64,000 nucleotides of DNA, from the NCBI RefSeq assembly GCF_016808095.1, contig NC_068970.1, positions 47,837,630 through 47,901,629 on the forward strand, in the 5' to 3' direction. Both the position numbers and the translations under genes were made by a program. The notes under the pieces are model-generated. The model did no database searches and was not told the origin of the DNA. It saw only the letters and a program-made list of their open reading frames with translations. This stretch comes from Vigna angularis (taxonomy: Eukaryota; Streptophyta; Magnoliopsida; Fabales; Fabaceae). Numbering within the stretch: the stretch's first letter is position 1; every line of letters starts with the position of its first letter. Of this stretch, positions 52,477-64,000 are shown one piece after another.

Positions 52477-54440
52477 ATGTCTCTGAATCTCCGTCAGAAG
52501 CAAACAGGTAATCACTCTCAATTCCGATCTCTGCATTTTCCGATTCCCAATGAGCCCCCTCGTTTCCATTGCCACGCTAACCATCCATTGGCATTTCAGA
52601 ATGCATCGCGCGCATGCTCAACCTCAACCAGCCGCTCAACGCCACCACCGGCACGGCCAACGAGGAAGTGTACAAGATCCTCATCTACGATAAGTTCTGC
52701 CAGAACATTCTCTCCCCCTTGATCCACGTCAAGGACCTCCGCAAGCACGGCGTAACCCTCTACTTCCTCATCGACAAGGATCGCAAGCCCGTTCACGACG
52801 TTCCGGCGGTGTACTTCGTCCAACCTAACCAATTCAACGTGCAACGCATCGTTTCGGACGCGTCTAAAGCACTCTACCAGAGTCTTCACCTCAATTTCTC
52901 CACCTCCATCCCCCGGCCCCTCCTCGAAGACCTCGCCTCCGGAACCCTAAACTCCGATTCCATTCAGCGAATCTCCAAGGTCCATGATCAGTATCTGGAG
53001 TTTGTAACCCTAGAGGATAACCTTTTTTCGCTGGCCCACAAGTCTTGTTATGTTCAACTCAATGACCCTTCTGCTGGAGACAAGGAAATTGAGGAGCTTG
53101 TTGAGAAGATCGTTGGTGGGTTGTTTTGCGTGTTGGCCACTCTCTCTGTTGTGCCGGTTATCCGCTGCCCGCGTGGCGGCCCTGCTGAGATGGTTGCTTC
53201 TGCGTTGGATCAGCGTATTAGGGATCATTTGTTGTCCAAAAATAATTTGTTTACAGAGGGTGGGAACTTTGTGAGCTCGTTTCAGCGCCCTGTGTTGTGT
53301 ATTTTTGACCGGAATTTTGAGTTGCCGGTGGCGATTCAGCATGATTTTCGCTACCGGCCTCTTGTTCATGATGTGCTTGGGTTGAAGCTGAATAGGATGA
53401 GTGTGCAGGGGGAGAAAGGTGGTATGAGGTCTTATGAGTTGGATTACGCTGATTCGTTTTGGGTTGCGAATGGATCGCTGGAGTTCCCAGAGGTTGCGGT
53501 TGAGATTGAGACACAGTTGAATAAGTATAAGAAGGATGTGGATGAGGTGAATAAGAGGACTGGTGGGACTCATGGTGCTGAGTTTGATGGGACGGATTTG
53601 ATTGGGAACACGAAGCATTTGATGAATGCTGTGAATTCTCTGCCTGAGTTGACTGAGAGAAAGCAGGTGATTGATAAACATACAAACATTGCGACCGTGT
53701 TGTTGGGGGAGATCAAGGAGAGGTCCCTTGATTCTTATGCTAAGAAGGAGAATGACATGTTGGTTAGAGGTGGCATTGAAAGGGGTGACCTGCTTAGTGT
53801 GCTCAAGGGGAAGGGAACAAAAATGGATAAGCTAAGGTTTGCCATCATATATCTTATTTCTTCTGAAAGCATTAATCAGTCTGAAGTAGAGGCTGTAGAA
53901 GCAGCTCTGAGAGAGTCTGAGGTTGATACTGCCGCTTTTCAGTACGTGAAGAAGATCAAGTCGTTGAATGTTTCATTGGCATCAGCGAATTCTGCCAGCA
54001 GAAGTAATATTGTTGATTGGGCTGAGAAGCTCTATGGGCAATCAATTAGTGCAGTGACTGCTGGTGTAAAAAACCTTCTATCTAACGATAGGCAGCTAGC
54101 ATTGGCAAGGACAGTTGAGGCCTTGACTGAAGGTAGGCCAAATCCTGAAACAGATTCATACCTTTCCTTTGATCCCCGGGCCCCTAAATCTGGTTCAGGA
54201 GCAAGTAGCAGCCATTTGAAAGGACCATTTAAGGAAGCAATTGTGTTCATGATTGGTGGTGGTAATTACGTTGAATATTGCAGTCTGCAAGAGCTTGCAC
54301 AACATCAGCAGCCTGCCAAGCATATTATATATGGAACAACAGAAATTCTAACTGGAGTCGACTTTGTAGAGCAGCTTACATTATTGGGGCAGAAGATGGG
54401 TTTGGGCAATGTTGGTTCTAGTTCTACCTCAGCTCAGTAG
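52477..54440 (+). CDS. SLY1: SLY1-type Sec1/Munc18 (SM) protein
   Basis: Regulator of SNARE assembly for ER-Golgi vesicle fusion; the family partners are Sed5/syntaxin-5-type SYP3 proteins. Exon 1 is 52477-52507 (MSLNLRQKQT), a 92-bp GT/AG intron follows, and exon 2 is 52600-54440. Together they give 623 residues, close to the roughly 627 of Arabidopsis SLY1. Recognisable blocks are KILIYDKFCQNILSPL (domain 1), GVTLYFLIDKDRKPV, the central RPVLCIFDRNFELPVAIQHDFRYRPLVHDV segment split here as RPVLCIFDRNFELP and HDFRYRPLVHD, and near the C-terminus FMIGGGNYVEY. The reading beginning at an internal Met (52614) would lose 16 conserved residues. The 5' half is GC-rich. A Pack-MULE ends about 510 bp upstream. 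Confidence 0.95.
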
Positions 54441-57360
54441 TTCACAGGTGAATGTATTCACATTTCATTTTACCAAATTATTCTTTAGTGTGCAAAGGAA
54501 AACCCTCAGACACAAGCAAAGTCAATCTGCTTTTGTTGTTCATTGTCTATAAACGATGAAGGATTACGAGCCTCACACTGCTTTCTTGATTATACAGCTA
54601 GTGGATTGCTTATTTCTTGGTAGTTTCCTATAGCACAATCATATATGCTTTGTCTTCATCGTAGTGAAAAGTTTTTTGAGAAGCATGGTGCGCCATTTAT
54701 GTTTAATTTTCGTTCTGTGAGATGTTTTGGTTATTGAGAATCATTTTGTATTAATTAAGATTGATCTGTTTGACATTAGGGAGTTCCACCTTAATCATTA
54801 ATGTCCATTCAACTCTTATAATTAAGATATGTTTATTATCAGGCTGATGTCTTTTATCATTTTATAGTTTCTCATTTTTTGTCAATCCTAACATCAAGTC
54901 AAAATCGACAAACTGTGTGATGGCACATTTGTTCTGCTATCCTGTATGTTACCACCACTTAATGGATTATCATCTCAAACAATCGACTAGCTTTTTGGTA
55001 CAGCAAGCATAAGATGTGATGTTTTCGTTTGAATATGCTTTAATTTGACTATTTCTCTAGTTTTTGTTTTTAAATGGACTGGTGAGAAGGTCTTATTTTG
55101 TATGCGTTGGATGCAATATGGTTAAAATAAAAATTCAGAACTTTCTCTCAACCCCCCGACAAAAATATAAATTTTTTTTTATTTGTTTAAATGTCGAGAA
55201 CAGCTTTGCATGAAAACATTTTCTGAAACAGAAATATAAATTTTAGTTTTATTGTTTAAATTTGGAGAACAGCTTTCCATGAAAACATTTTCATGGAAAC
55301 CCAAATTTGAAATTTCAGCCTACCTCTTTGTTTTCATTCTTAACACACCAAGTTCATGCTTCTCTCTGTCAAGATCTAACCGTATTTTTCTTCCCTCTGT
55401 TCTTCTGCACACGAGTTCATGCCCATCCCTCATCCCTTGCTGTGCACAAAAAACTCGAAGTGATCTTTGTTTTCTACTTTTCTATTTTTTTTTTGCCTAT
55501 TTCCTGTTTTTTCTTGTTTCTGTCATATCCTCTCCTTGGTTTCCAAACTAAAAGTTTTGACCCCCCTCTTTTTCTGTATGTCATTTTTCTGTCTATTTAT
55601 CTCTATTGTTTTTATATCAGTATAGAATGACATATAATGGGTCTATAATTTTGGTTGGGTGCTAGTAACAATATATTATTAGTTAGAATTTATTGAAAAT
55701 TGCATTTCTCATTTGATGATTTTCCTGATTTACAAATGAAACGTGTTAAAATTTGGTTTCTAATAAATTTCAACCAATAGTAAAGAGAGGATTAAAGGAA
55801 GTGTTGTTAGCATATCTGATATTTTATTTCCTTTTAAAGTTTATCCTTAATTTCTCCATTTTGCGATTGTCAGCATATTATTTTTCTCTCTTCAGAGAGC
55901 ATTGATTAATAATAGTTATTTGTGGGAGTTGCAAGTAAAAGTAGTGATTTAAATATCAGTTAGTGCAATTAGGGTGAGTTACTCTGTTGTGGAGGATTGC
56001 TGTTAGGAAAGGTTTTTCCCCCTCATTGAATGTTTGATTAAAATTTGCGTAGGACAATTGCGTAAGTTTTAAAAGCTGTGGTCGTTGTGGTTGTTGCACT
56101 TTAAATGATTGGGAATTTGCTGTTGTGGATAATTCTTGACTCATTTTGATTCCCAGGGTCAGATATAACTATGCACCAATAAATTAATCCCTCAAAATGG
56201 GATCAAACCCAATTCCAAGGATAATGACGAGATGATTTCATCTTCAACAACTAAGTGAGATACATTAGTTATTTCTGCTGTTAGTAGATAACGTGTAATT
56301 TTGATAGAATTCATTATAGGTACTGTAGATTCTTTGAAGTGTCCCATATTGCATATGCTATCGTAGGCTTGAAGTATTACTCTTCTGATATTGAATCCTT
56401 TTGCTACAAAAGTAATTAATTATCCAATCGATGATATCAACCCTTTGGAAGTCAAATTGAATTTAGATCCTCTCCTGCTTAATCTTGTTTAATAAACCCT
56501 GACCATATATTATGGTTATTATTATATTTATTTTCATTAAAATAAAAATAAATAAATGCATAAGAAGTAAGGAAATATAAATAGATGTTTAATTTTAATG
56601 GGTCACGATGCTCTTCACTCATTGAACAAGAAATTGTTTTAAGCTCAAGAAGCCGTGTTTGGAGTTCAAGTAGCTTTATTTATTGTGCATTGTTCTGATA
56701 TAAGAATTTTTACTAAGTCCTTTGCATAGTAAGTTCAGATATAAGTATATCTTATTATTATTCGTGTAGAAATTAATCTAGTAATTCTATCAAGAGGAGC
56801 TAGGAGCTAGGAAAATGAGAGTGAAATAACTGGAGGTGAATATTACAAGATTAAGTACGGCATCAAGAACTCCAAGGAAATCCATTGGATGAAGAACGTG
56901 AATGGGTAGACATTATTTGATTATTGGTGTGAATCTTATCTGAATGAGAAAAGTATGGATGACAATTGAAAACTAGAATATATGCCCAAGTCTGATAACT
57001 TTTTTAATGTCAGTAATTTTAAAAAATAAATGATCGACCATGTAAAAAAAATTAATTCAGTTAATAAATAAATGAAAACTATGTTCAATTATATAACTAT
57101 AATATTATCATTTGGGAAAATAAATGTATTATTTTGAATTAGGAAAAATATATATTGAACATAAAACTATATCCAATTTTGAATATAACAATATAACAAT
57201 TTTTCAATATATATTTTGAGACCTAGCAATGATTCAAGGTTGGTTTGAAAGAGTGTATTCTGTCACATGAAAGAATAATAAATACTTTATGGTTAAAAGA
57301 GTATGTTGTTCATCTAAGACTCACATGCAACTATGTTTGTTGTTATTTTATGTAGGGTGT
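54441..57360. other. 3' flank of SLY1 and intergenic DNA
   Basis: The first few hundred bases should be 3'UTR. A 68-bp tandem duplication (about 55163-55300, GAGAACAGCTTT..CATGAAAACATTTTC) and T-rich stretches follow. Short frames here have no coding character. Confidence 0.5.
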
Positions 57361-57599
57361 TATGAGTATTTTGTTTTCTTCTAAGTAGGGGGCGCAGAGT
57401 CGGTTATAATGCATTGATATGCAATATGCAATTGAGTGTCTGGTAACCAATAGTTCAAGATAGAGGAAATACATGTTTGTGATTTTTTTCTTGGGGTAAT
57501 ACTAGTATCCCTTTATATTAATTTAACTTTATCTTTGCCGATAAAAATGAAAAGAAACAAATAGGAAGTTAAACAAAAAGAAATATAAAACTAGTTTTT

Positions 57600-57740
57600 C
57601 CAGTGGTAAAGTATGTCACAAATACAATCTGCCAGTTGGGTGCGTCAAACAAGTTTGTATGAGATCATTGTGACAATGGTGAATTTTGTAAAGAAAATAT
57701 AATCTGATATGAATTTGAAGAAACTTCTTTTAGAGACATT
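57600..57740 (+). pseudogene. Relic of a Copia-type integrase
   Basis: In one frame the sequence reads KFV, a stop, then CDNGEFCKENI, matching the pattern of the Copia integrase core (DNGxEF..E) with a stop and eroded flanks. Only about 25 residues can be followed. It suggests that 57360-58400 is old retrotransposon DNA; GCTCTGACATA at 58335 could be a decayed primer site on the minus strand. Confidence 0.3.
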
Positions 57741-59336
57741 ATATCTTCCATGAATCTTTTGTTATGGGTGTGGTTAAATTTTTATCAATTGACTGTTTAT
57801 AAACATCTTTTAAAAAAAATAAAGATATTACTCAAAATCGAATTTATTGGAGATAATGTACAAAAAATATCGTGCAAAATATATGCATTCACAATTAAAG
57901 GTTAGAAGTACTAAAAGAAAGAAAGTTCAGGAAAATAATAAAAGAAGTAAATAGAATACCTGAAGTAAATGATTGAGAACTTTGTAATAACACGTTCATC
58001 CGTGAGCCTCTAGGATTTAAGTAGTATTTATAAATTTCATCATTTATTACAAAGTACAAATTTGATATTTATAGAATAAATTCTAGTCACTCATAACTTC
58101 CTAACTTTAAATAATTGTCACCATTGATAATTTTGATTTTTGATCTCTTCCATTAATGAGATCCTGAACTTGATTCTTCAAAATCTCCACTTTCTAACGA
58201 TTTCATAAGAAACATCATTCTGACAAATCGAAATCATGTGGGAGTTAACACATACTTTGAAGAATGTGACGATTCTCAGAAGAGTGTCCGATACTAAGTT
58301 CAGCCCATTACAAATTTCATCCATAATACTTTGTAGCTCTGACATATTTTAACTAATAATTTTGAAAAAAAAATATATATATTCAAAGTAAATATAATTT
58401 GAATGTCTAATCTCTATACAAATTTATTAGAGTTTATTCTCTACCGATTACAAGGGAGGGTGGACGAATTTTTTTTACTTCACCTCCTTTATAAAAACTC
58501 TGCCACTCCTTTCCAAGTATACACTGGTTCAGCAACCTCAAAGTTACCTAAACTTCCAAAATATTGGTTTGTTAAGTCAAACTTCCGACGCACTTTACCA
58601 GTGCCAAATAGCCACATAGAACGTTTCATGGCAGACAGAATTCTTTTACAGGTAGGAACAAGTGACGCCTTCAGCATATGGAAGACTGATCCAATTAACG
58701 CACAAACAAATAATATCGTTAATAATAAATACTATATATCCAATTTCGTATAGTGTGCTGAATGCTTAGAAAAAATAAATTAGTCCTCAAAAGCATTATG
58801 TTTTCCATCTACATTCTTTTCTTATGTAAGGCAATGCAATCATGAAATTGTTATTCCAAATGAAGTTAAGCACGGGATCAACATCTTGTAATAAGGTTAC
58901 ACACATATCATCATTATAAAAAAATATCTATTTGAGGATCAACTAAACAAATTGTAACATACCTAATCTTCCAGCCAGCCAAAGTAGAAATCACGTAATG
59001 TTGACATTGGCAAATTGATCTATTAAAAAAAACACAGAAAATAAGCTGAGATTTATGGCAGTTGACACCACTACGCCACTAATTCACAAAGTTAAGTTCA
59101 TCCAAAAATAACAAATAACTACCCCTTACCTCTGAATGTTTGCCAGAAGACATGCTTCTTCCATTTCAAACCAACGTCTGGAAATTTATTCTACTTTGAA
59201 ATCTGCTTAATCAGTCAATATCATCTTTCCTATCTGGCACAGTATGTGTATGGTTATGTTGAATAACTAACACTAAAATTATCTGACATCTATTGTAGAC
59301 TGAAGATTTCTAAGACAATAAAGTTGTCTCTGTCGA

Positions 59337-61304
59337 TCAGTCTACCCAACTATATCCTGCTTGCTTCTTGACATTCTTTTCTTCCATCAAAACTCTCACA
59401 TGCTCAGCATCTTCCCACTGTCTTAAATTAGCATACATATTATATAACAATACATACGGAGCTGAACTTTCTGGTTCAAGTTTGATCAAAGCATCAGCAG
59501 CTACTATGGCCAATTCTACATTATTATGAACTCTACAAGCACTTAGTAATGCACCCCACACAGCCTTATCTGGTTTAAATGGCATGGTGTTAATCAAATC
59601 CATAGCTTCCTTAAGCTGCCCCTGCCGTCCCAAGATGTCCACAAGGGAGGCAAAGTGCTCAATCCGTGGCTCAATACCATAGTCCGTAACCATGGATTTG
59701 AATTGTATCCTCCCTTCTTCAACTAGTCCTGCGTGGGCGCATGCATTTAAAACCGAAATGAAGGTTATATAGGTAGGGTGAATTTTAAGCTTTTTCATCA
59801 GTTTGAAAAGCTGAAGGGCTTCTGCCGCTAAGCCATGAGACGCATAGCCTCCAATCATTGCATTCCAAGTGATCACATCTTTATAAAGTTTTCTCTCGTT
59901 AAATACAGTACATGCATCAACTATTGCCCCACATCTCGAGTACATGGTAATAAGGGAATTATTTATCGGTGAGTCAGGAAGAACAATCTTCGTGACAAGC
60001 TGATGTATCTGCTTGCCTAGGTAAAGATCCACCAACCCAGTACACACACTGATAACTGATGATAATGTGTGTTTATCTGGCTTCTCTCCCTCAAGCTGCA
60101 TCTGAGAAAATAGCCTAGCAGCACCCTTATAGTCTTCATTTTTCTCATAACCAGCTATCATCGTATTCCATGAGATCAGGTTTTTGTGGGGCATCTTCTC
60201 AAAGAAATATTTTGCAAGATTCAAGTTACCGTTCTGCGCAAACCCAGAAACTATCGAATTCCATGAAAGTACATCAGGACAGGGCATTTCCCTGAAAAGC
60301 TTTGAAGCTTCATCCATGTTCGAGATTTGAACATAGCCACTGATCAGAGTGTTCCAAGAACAGGTATCACGCTCCACCATCCTATCAAAGAGTTCCCTGG
60401 CAGAGACTATGTCTCCCGCTTTCACATAGGACATCATCATTGAATTCCATGAGACCACATTTCGCCTGAACCTCCTTTGATCCTTTTCACCACCACCTCG
60501 ATCATCTGGAATCTCATCAAAAAGGCGCCGAGCTTCTTCCACACGACCTCTTTGACCATAACCTGCAATCAGGGTGTTATAAGCATGCACCAAATTATCC
60601 TTACTATCATCATCACTACCAAATTCGTGCAAAATCCCAGCAGCCATGTCCAATTCACCGTTTCTAACAAGCCCTGAAATAAGGGCACTAAGAGAGGCCG
60701 AATCATGCTCAGGCATCGTCTTAAAAAAACCAACTGCCAAATCCACATCTCCATTCAGCAAGAACCCAGTGATCACAGCATTGAAGGACACAACATTACG
60801 CTCCGGCATGGCATTGAAGAGCTTCAAAGCCTGGTCCATCCTGCCATTTTTAGCATACCCACTGATGACCGTGTTCCAAGAGACACAATCTCTTTCGGGC
60901 ATTAGCTCAAACAGCTTACGTCCTTCCTCGATGAACCTACTTCCACGACACGAAAAGTAACCCGAAACAATGAGATTCCAGGACACGATGTCCCTTTGGG
61001 GCATTTCGTCAAACAATTGGCGTGCCTTGACAATCTCTCTCCGATGAACGTACCCACTAATCATGGAATTCCAAGTAACGGCATTTCGGTGCTTCATGGT
61101 ATCAAAGAGTGCTCTCGCTTCTCTTAATCTACAACTTCGAATCAGATTGGATATATATTTGTTGTATTGGTGTAGCGGTGACGAGTAATAGGTACGGGTT
61201 AGAGAAGCTGAGGCATGACAACAGCTTCTTCTGCTTAATGTTCTGTACAAAGTAGCCATTAGCAAAACCAAGACATTGAACAACGTCTTAGGTCTACCAT
61301 GCAT
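59337..61304 (-). CDS. MEF9: E-class PPR protein, MEF9-like mitochondrial RNA editing factor
   Basis: Intronless, 655 residues. The first 40 residues are rich in Arg/Ser and lack acidic residues, as in mitochondrial presequences. The second Met (MATLYRTLSRR, at 61259) is an equally plausible start. About fifteen PPR units of the short/long PLS type follow (VTWNSMISGYV, VSWNTVISGYAKNGR, ITWNAMIGGYASHG). The C-terminus is an E domain (VWGALLSACRVHNNVELA, PYVLLYNMYA, KQAGYSWVD) without a DYW deaminase domain. Length and motif order, including the early irregular unit FSCRGSRFIEEGRKLF, match my recollection of Arabidopsis At1g62260/MEF9, which edits the nad7 transcript. Orthology is inferred; an E protein needs a separate deaminase partner. 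Confidence 0.85.
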   Translation of the reverse strand: MHGRPKTLFNVLVLLMATLYRTLSRRSCCHASASLTRTYYSSPLHQYNKYISNLIRSCRLREARALFDTMKHRNAVTWNSMISGYVHRREIVKARQLFDEMPQRDIVSWNLIVSGYFSCRGSRFIEEGRKLFELMPERDCVSWNTVISGYAKNGRMDQALKLFNAMPERNVVSFNAVITGFLLNGDVDLAVGFFKTMPEHDSASLSALISGLVRNGELDMAAGILHEFGSDDDSKDNLVHAYNTLIAGYGQRGRVEEARRLFDEIPDDRGGGEKDQRRFRRNVVSWNSMMMSYVKAGDIVSARELFDRMVERDTCSWNTLISGYVQISNMDEASKLFREMPCPDVLSWNSIVSGFAQNGNLNLAKYFFEKMPHKNLISWNTMIAGYEKNEDYKGAARLFSQMQLEGEKPDKHTLSSVISVCTGLVDLYLGKQIHQLVTKIVLPDSPINNSLITMYSRCGAIVDACTVFNERKLYKDVITWNAMIGGYASHGLAAEALQLFKLMKKLKIHPTYITFISVLNACAHAGLVEEGRIQFKSMVTDYGIEPRIEHFASLVDILGRQGQLKEAMDLINTMPFKPDKAVWGALLSACRVHNNVELAIVAADALIKLEPESSAPYVLLYNMYANLRQWEDAEHVRVLMEEKNVKKQAGYSWVD

Positions 61305-62100
61305 GTCACACTTCTTATTGATAATATTACATTATAATAATATTTTTTATTGACAACAAATAATCTCCTAAATCAAATTCTATTACGCCTTAAATATTTA
61401 TTTTGATTCATAATTAAATACTTGCAGAAATAAATTCTAGAAATTGATAAGCTTTACTATGAAATTTATTGAAATGAATTGTAATAAATATACGAAGAAA
61501 GTATCTTACTTCATGAATTTAAATAATTATTTAAAAGATCATCTAAAAACTTCTTAATTTTATAAAATTAAACATAGTTTTTTTATAAGTTCTTTAGGTT
61601 TATTTTAACAAGTTCCAAATAAAAAGTATTTTTTCTCAAATTGAATTCAAAGAAAATTTTCAATTCCTTTTGTCAATGACAACATTTAAAAATATTAGTA
61701 TTATTCTACTGCATAAACTAAAAATAATCAATTTTTAATATAATTAAATATTTTCAAGAAGGTTTTAATTTTTTTTATTAATGTTTCTTTAAGGATAATA
61801 TCAATTACATATTATGTGTGTTTCTTCTATTTTCTTGACGTAAGTTGTCTTACATTTAACATTTTTATACACTTTTTTTTAAGTCTTATACTACATTTTC
61901 AATGTATATATTTGTTTGAAAATATATGTAATCATGTTTATATGAAAAGTGAAAGAGTTCTAATTGTCTTCTTGTAATATTCATGCATAGATATTTTCGT
62001 TAGAATTTGCGGATTTGACCGATATGATAATATTAAGATATATTTGATGAATAAATTTTACATTTCATAAACTCTTTATTATTACTTTTATAATATTATT
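61305..62100. other. Upstream flank of the PPR gene
   Basis: AT-rich, no feature beyond the presumed promoter of the minus-strand PPR gene. Confidence 0.4.
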
Positions 62101-62102
62101 TT

Positions 62103-62475
62103 AGGATTAAATATATTTTTGTCTCTTAGTGAAAATTGAAATTAGTTATTTTTCAAAATTTTGGTTTAATTTAGTCTTTCAACTTTAGAAATGTGTGGAT
62201 TTAGTCATTTTAACTACATTGGTTAGGTTTATTTAACGTTTCAAATGCATTTCATACTAACATTTAAGTTGTTTACATTATTTGACATATTTTTACTTTA
62301 ATATTAATTGAGAAACGCATTTCAAACATCAAATAAACTTAACCAAATTTGGTTAAAGAGACTAAATTCACGTAGTTTTAAAGATGATGAACTAAATTGG
62401 TCCAAAGTTTTAGAGATAACTAATTTCAACTTTCACTTAAAGTTAAGAGAAAAAAAAATATATTTAATCTTATCA
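62103..62475. mobile_element. Foldback MITE of about 370 bp
   Basis: The left half (GATTAAATATATTTTTGTCTCTTA, about 62105) is the imperfect complement of the right half (ending TATATTTAATC at about 62470) over some 165 bp per arm. No coding capacity. The ends resemble MULE-derived MITEs; the target duplication is not clear. Confidence 0.7.
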
Positions 62476-63029
62476 TTTTATACATGAAAGTTGAATGAAA
62501 TTCAATAAAAAGAATGAAATTTCATTGCGCAGTAAAGAATAATATGACTCATCTAAAACCTTTGTGGTTACTAATATATTTTATTCACTTTGTGTAATTA
62601 ACATGACCTTTTAAAGTGTTTACAACAAACCTAAGTATAAGCAAAGAGTGGTTGACAATGTGTATTTTAAATAAGAAAGTGTTATTAATAGAAAAAAAAA
62701 ATCAGTGAAATTGACTACTTTTGAAAAGAATAAGAAGAATGAAACATGAAATACATTTTATGTTTCTAGTTTTATTTTAAGATTTTGATTTTCCTTTAAA
62801 GACTTGTGCCTTTGAGCTTTGTTTTAATTTTATGAAAGTTGGTTTTACTTTGTTCGACAAATATGAAGTTATTAGTTTTAGTTAACTACCTAACAATATT
62901 TATAGTATTATTTTACAAAGTAATATCACTTTTTTCTATTAACACAGGTAATATCACTTATAGTTATGTTCATGCCACTGTTAGGTAAAAAAAATGTGTC
63001 AAGGATAAGGAGTACACAATATTGTTGTA

Positions 63030-64000
63030 CACTAGTACAGGAAAGGGAATATACACCGGTTATTTTTGGTCATAGACCTCGGTTTTCAAACCGAGGCATA
63101 TGAAAACGAGGTAAAAAGTCCGTAAGATACTAATTCGGTTCAATGAACCGAGGTAGTATTCTAGGATTGGACTCGGTTCAACGAACCGAGGCATATCAGT
63201 TCTTCCAAAATTTCTTCCGCGAGCCTTCAGACTGGGTATCTCGTTCGGTTAAGCTCCGTCTTCGAACCTTGCGGGGTTAGGAGTAAAGCAGCCCGAGGTT
63301 AGCACATCTCATTGGTCGTGAAGAAGAGATTGGAAATCAGAGAAGCATGACAAGAGATTGGAAACCGGAAGCCCTAAACACGAATCGCGCCTCCGATTGG
63401 AAATCATAGAACCATGACGACGGCGTAGAAGAGATTGGAAACCGGAAGCCCTAAATAAGAATCGCACCTCCGATTGGAAATCAGAGGACCATGACAACGG
63501 CGTAAAAGAGATTGGAAACCGGAAGCCCTAAATCAGAATCGTGCCTCCACCTGCAACCACAATCAGACCTGCAGAAACCAGATTTAACACCATATAACTA
63601 TCAAGCGGGGATCCAATTGAGAAATCGCAACTCCAGAAGCAGCGAAATCAATCAACCCTAATCGCACAGCCATGGCAACTCTCGCGACGGCGGCAACATG
63701 CTTTAGGGATTTTGGTGACGGTGGCGCGATTTCGGTGATGGTGATGGAAGAAGGTTGAAACGCGGTGGTGGCTGCGTGTTGGAGAAGATGAATGGCGTCC
63801 ATGGAGAACGAAGGCGTTGTGGTAGCGGCTTTGGGTGGCGGCTTGCGGGTTTGCACGTTGTGGCCGACGGCGTGGTTGAACGACGACAACCCCAATGGCC
63901 GGTGATGGTGACGGCCTGATGTGGGGTTTGGTGGAGAGGAAAACTCGTGAGCGGAGGGAGGCAGAGTGGAGGGAGGCAGAGTGCAGAATCGCGAGCGTGC
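63030..64000. mobile_element. Left end of a CACTA (En/Spm) transposon, running off the window
   Basis: CACTAGTACAGGAAAGGG at 63030 is the conserved CACTA terminal sequence. Just inside it are three hairpins built on CTCGGTT and AACCGAG (about 63085-63190), the subterminal repeats to which CACTA transposases bind. A 77-bp tandem repeat (starts at 63354, 63431 and 63508) and a GC-rich coding-like stretch (63580-63900) follow. The other terminus is outside the window, so size and autonomy are unknown. Confidence 0.75.
63354..63549. repeat. 77-bp tandem repeat inside the CACTA element
   Basis: GAGATTGGAAACCGGAAGCC starts at 63354, 63431 and 63508, giving a 77-bp period with two full copies and a partial third that differ by a few bases. 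The period is not a multiple of three, so it is unlikely to encode a protein repeat. Confidence 0.9.

Noticed and set aside
53010..53685. Long antisense frames (223 and 144 codons) opposite the SLY1 gene
   Set aside because: They are shadows of a GC-rich conserved coding exon and have no domain resemblance.
55252..55630. Two overlapping hydrophobic frames downstream of SLY1
   Set aside because: T-rich sequence gives Phe/Leu/Ser-rich frames; no start context, no homology that I recognise.
58403..58753. 116-codon plus-strand frame and its antisense partner
   Set aside because: No recognisable motif and AT-rich flanks; may be old repeat DNA.
60477..60960. Plus-strand frames opposite the PPR gene
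   Set aside because: Shadows caused by the repetitive PPR coding sequence.

Overview
This is plant nuclear DNA: AT-rich, intron-bearing genes, plant-specific families (a group IIb WRKY factor, an organelle-type PPR editing protein) and dense nested LTR retrotransposons, MULEs, MITEs and a CACTA end. The flavour of the repeats suggests a legume of the Phaseoleae (Vigna/Phaseolus-like); that is inference, not proof. I found no tRNA, rRNA or CRISPR array.

Layout. Host genes lie at the two ends and are separated by a repeat block. A WRKY72/61/9-like gene (minus strand, five exons, 1163-3316) has a W-box-bearing upstream region. From 3.9 to 8.4 kb is AT-rich intergenic DNA with a (TA)n tract. A MULE at 8484-9794 has a perfect 9-bp target duplication and carries fragments resembling a fasciclin-like arabinogalactan protein gene. 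A minus-strand plant gene of unassigned function (five coding exons, 10957-14564) follows, with a likely 5'UTR reaching about 15.6 kb.

From 16 to 50.7 kb almost everything is mobile DNA. A 0.5-kb TIR element lies at 16.1 kb. A Pack-MULE (17039-22688) has captured part of a cytochrome b561/DOMON gene, and a very young gag-only Copia-type element with two 964-bp LTRs (17393-21691) sits inside that exon. A further long-TIR element is at 22747-23832. A minus-strand gag-protease Gypsy-type element (25035-34424) is interrupted inside gag by a plus-strand relative (27319-31251), whose 5' LTR is a 216-bp-arm palindrome with one mismatch. Downstream are a Tourist-like MITE, several long LTRs (one apparently split into head-to-head inverted halves), a short LTR-pair element, a degenerate tandem repeat region and a Copia-like solo LTR.

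The last part returns to genes. A Pack-MULE (50883-51964) lies about 0.5 kb upstream of a SLY1-type Sec1/Munc18 gene (52477-54440). An intronless E-class PPR gene close to Arabidopsis MEF9 is at 59337-61304. A MITE and the left end of a CACTA transposon running off the window edge close it.

A recurrent theme is the palindrome TAATCGATTA, which occurs in clusters in at least three different LTR families here. The host genes are not functionally linked to one another: transcriptional regulation (WRKY), ER-Golgi membrane fusion (SLY1) and mitochondrial RNA editing (PPR).
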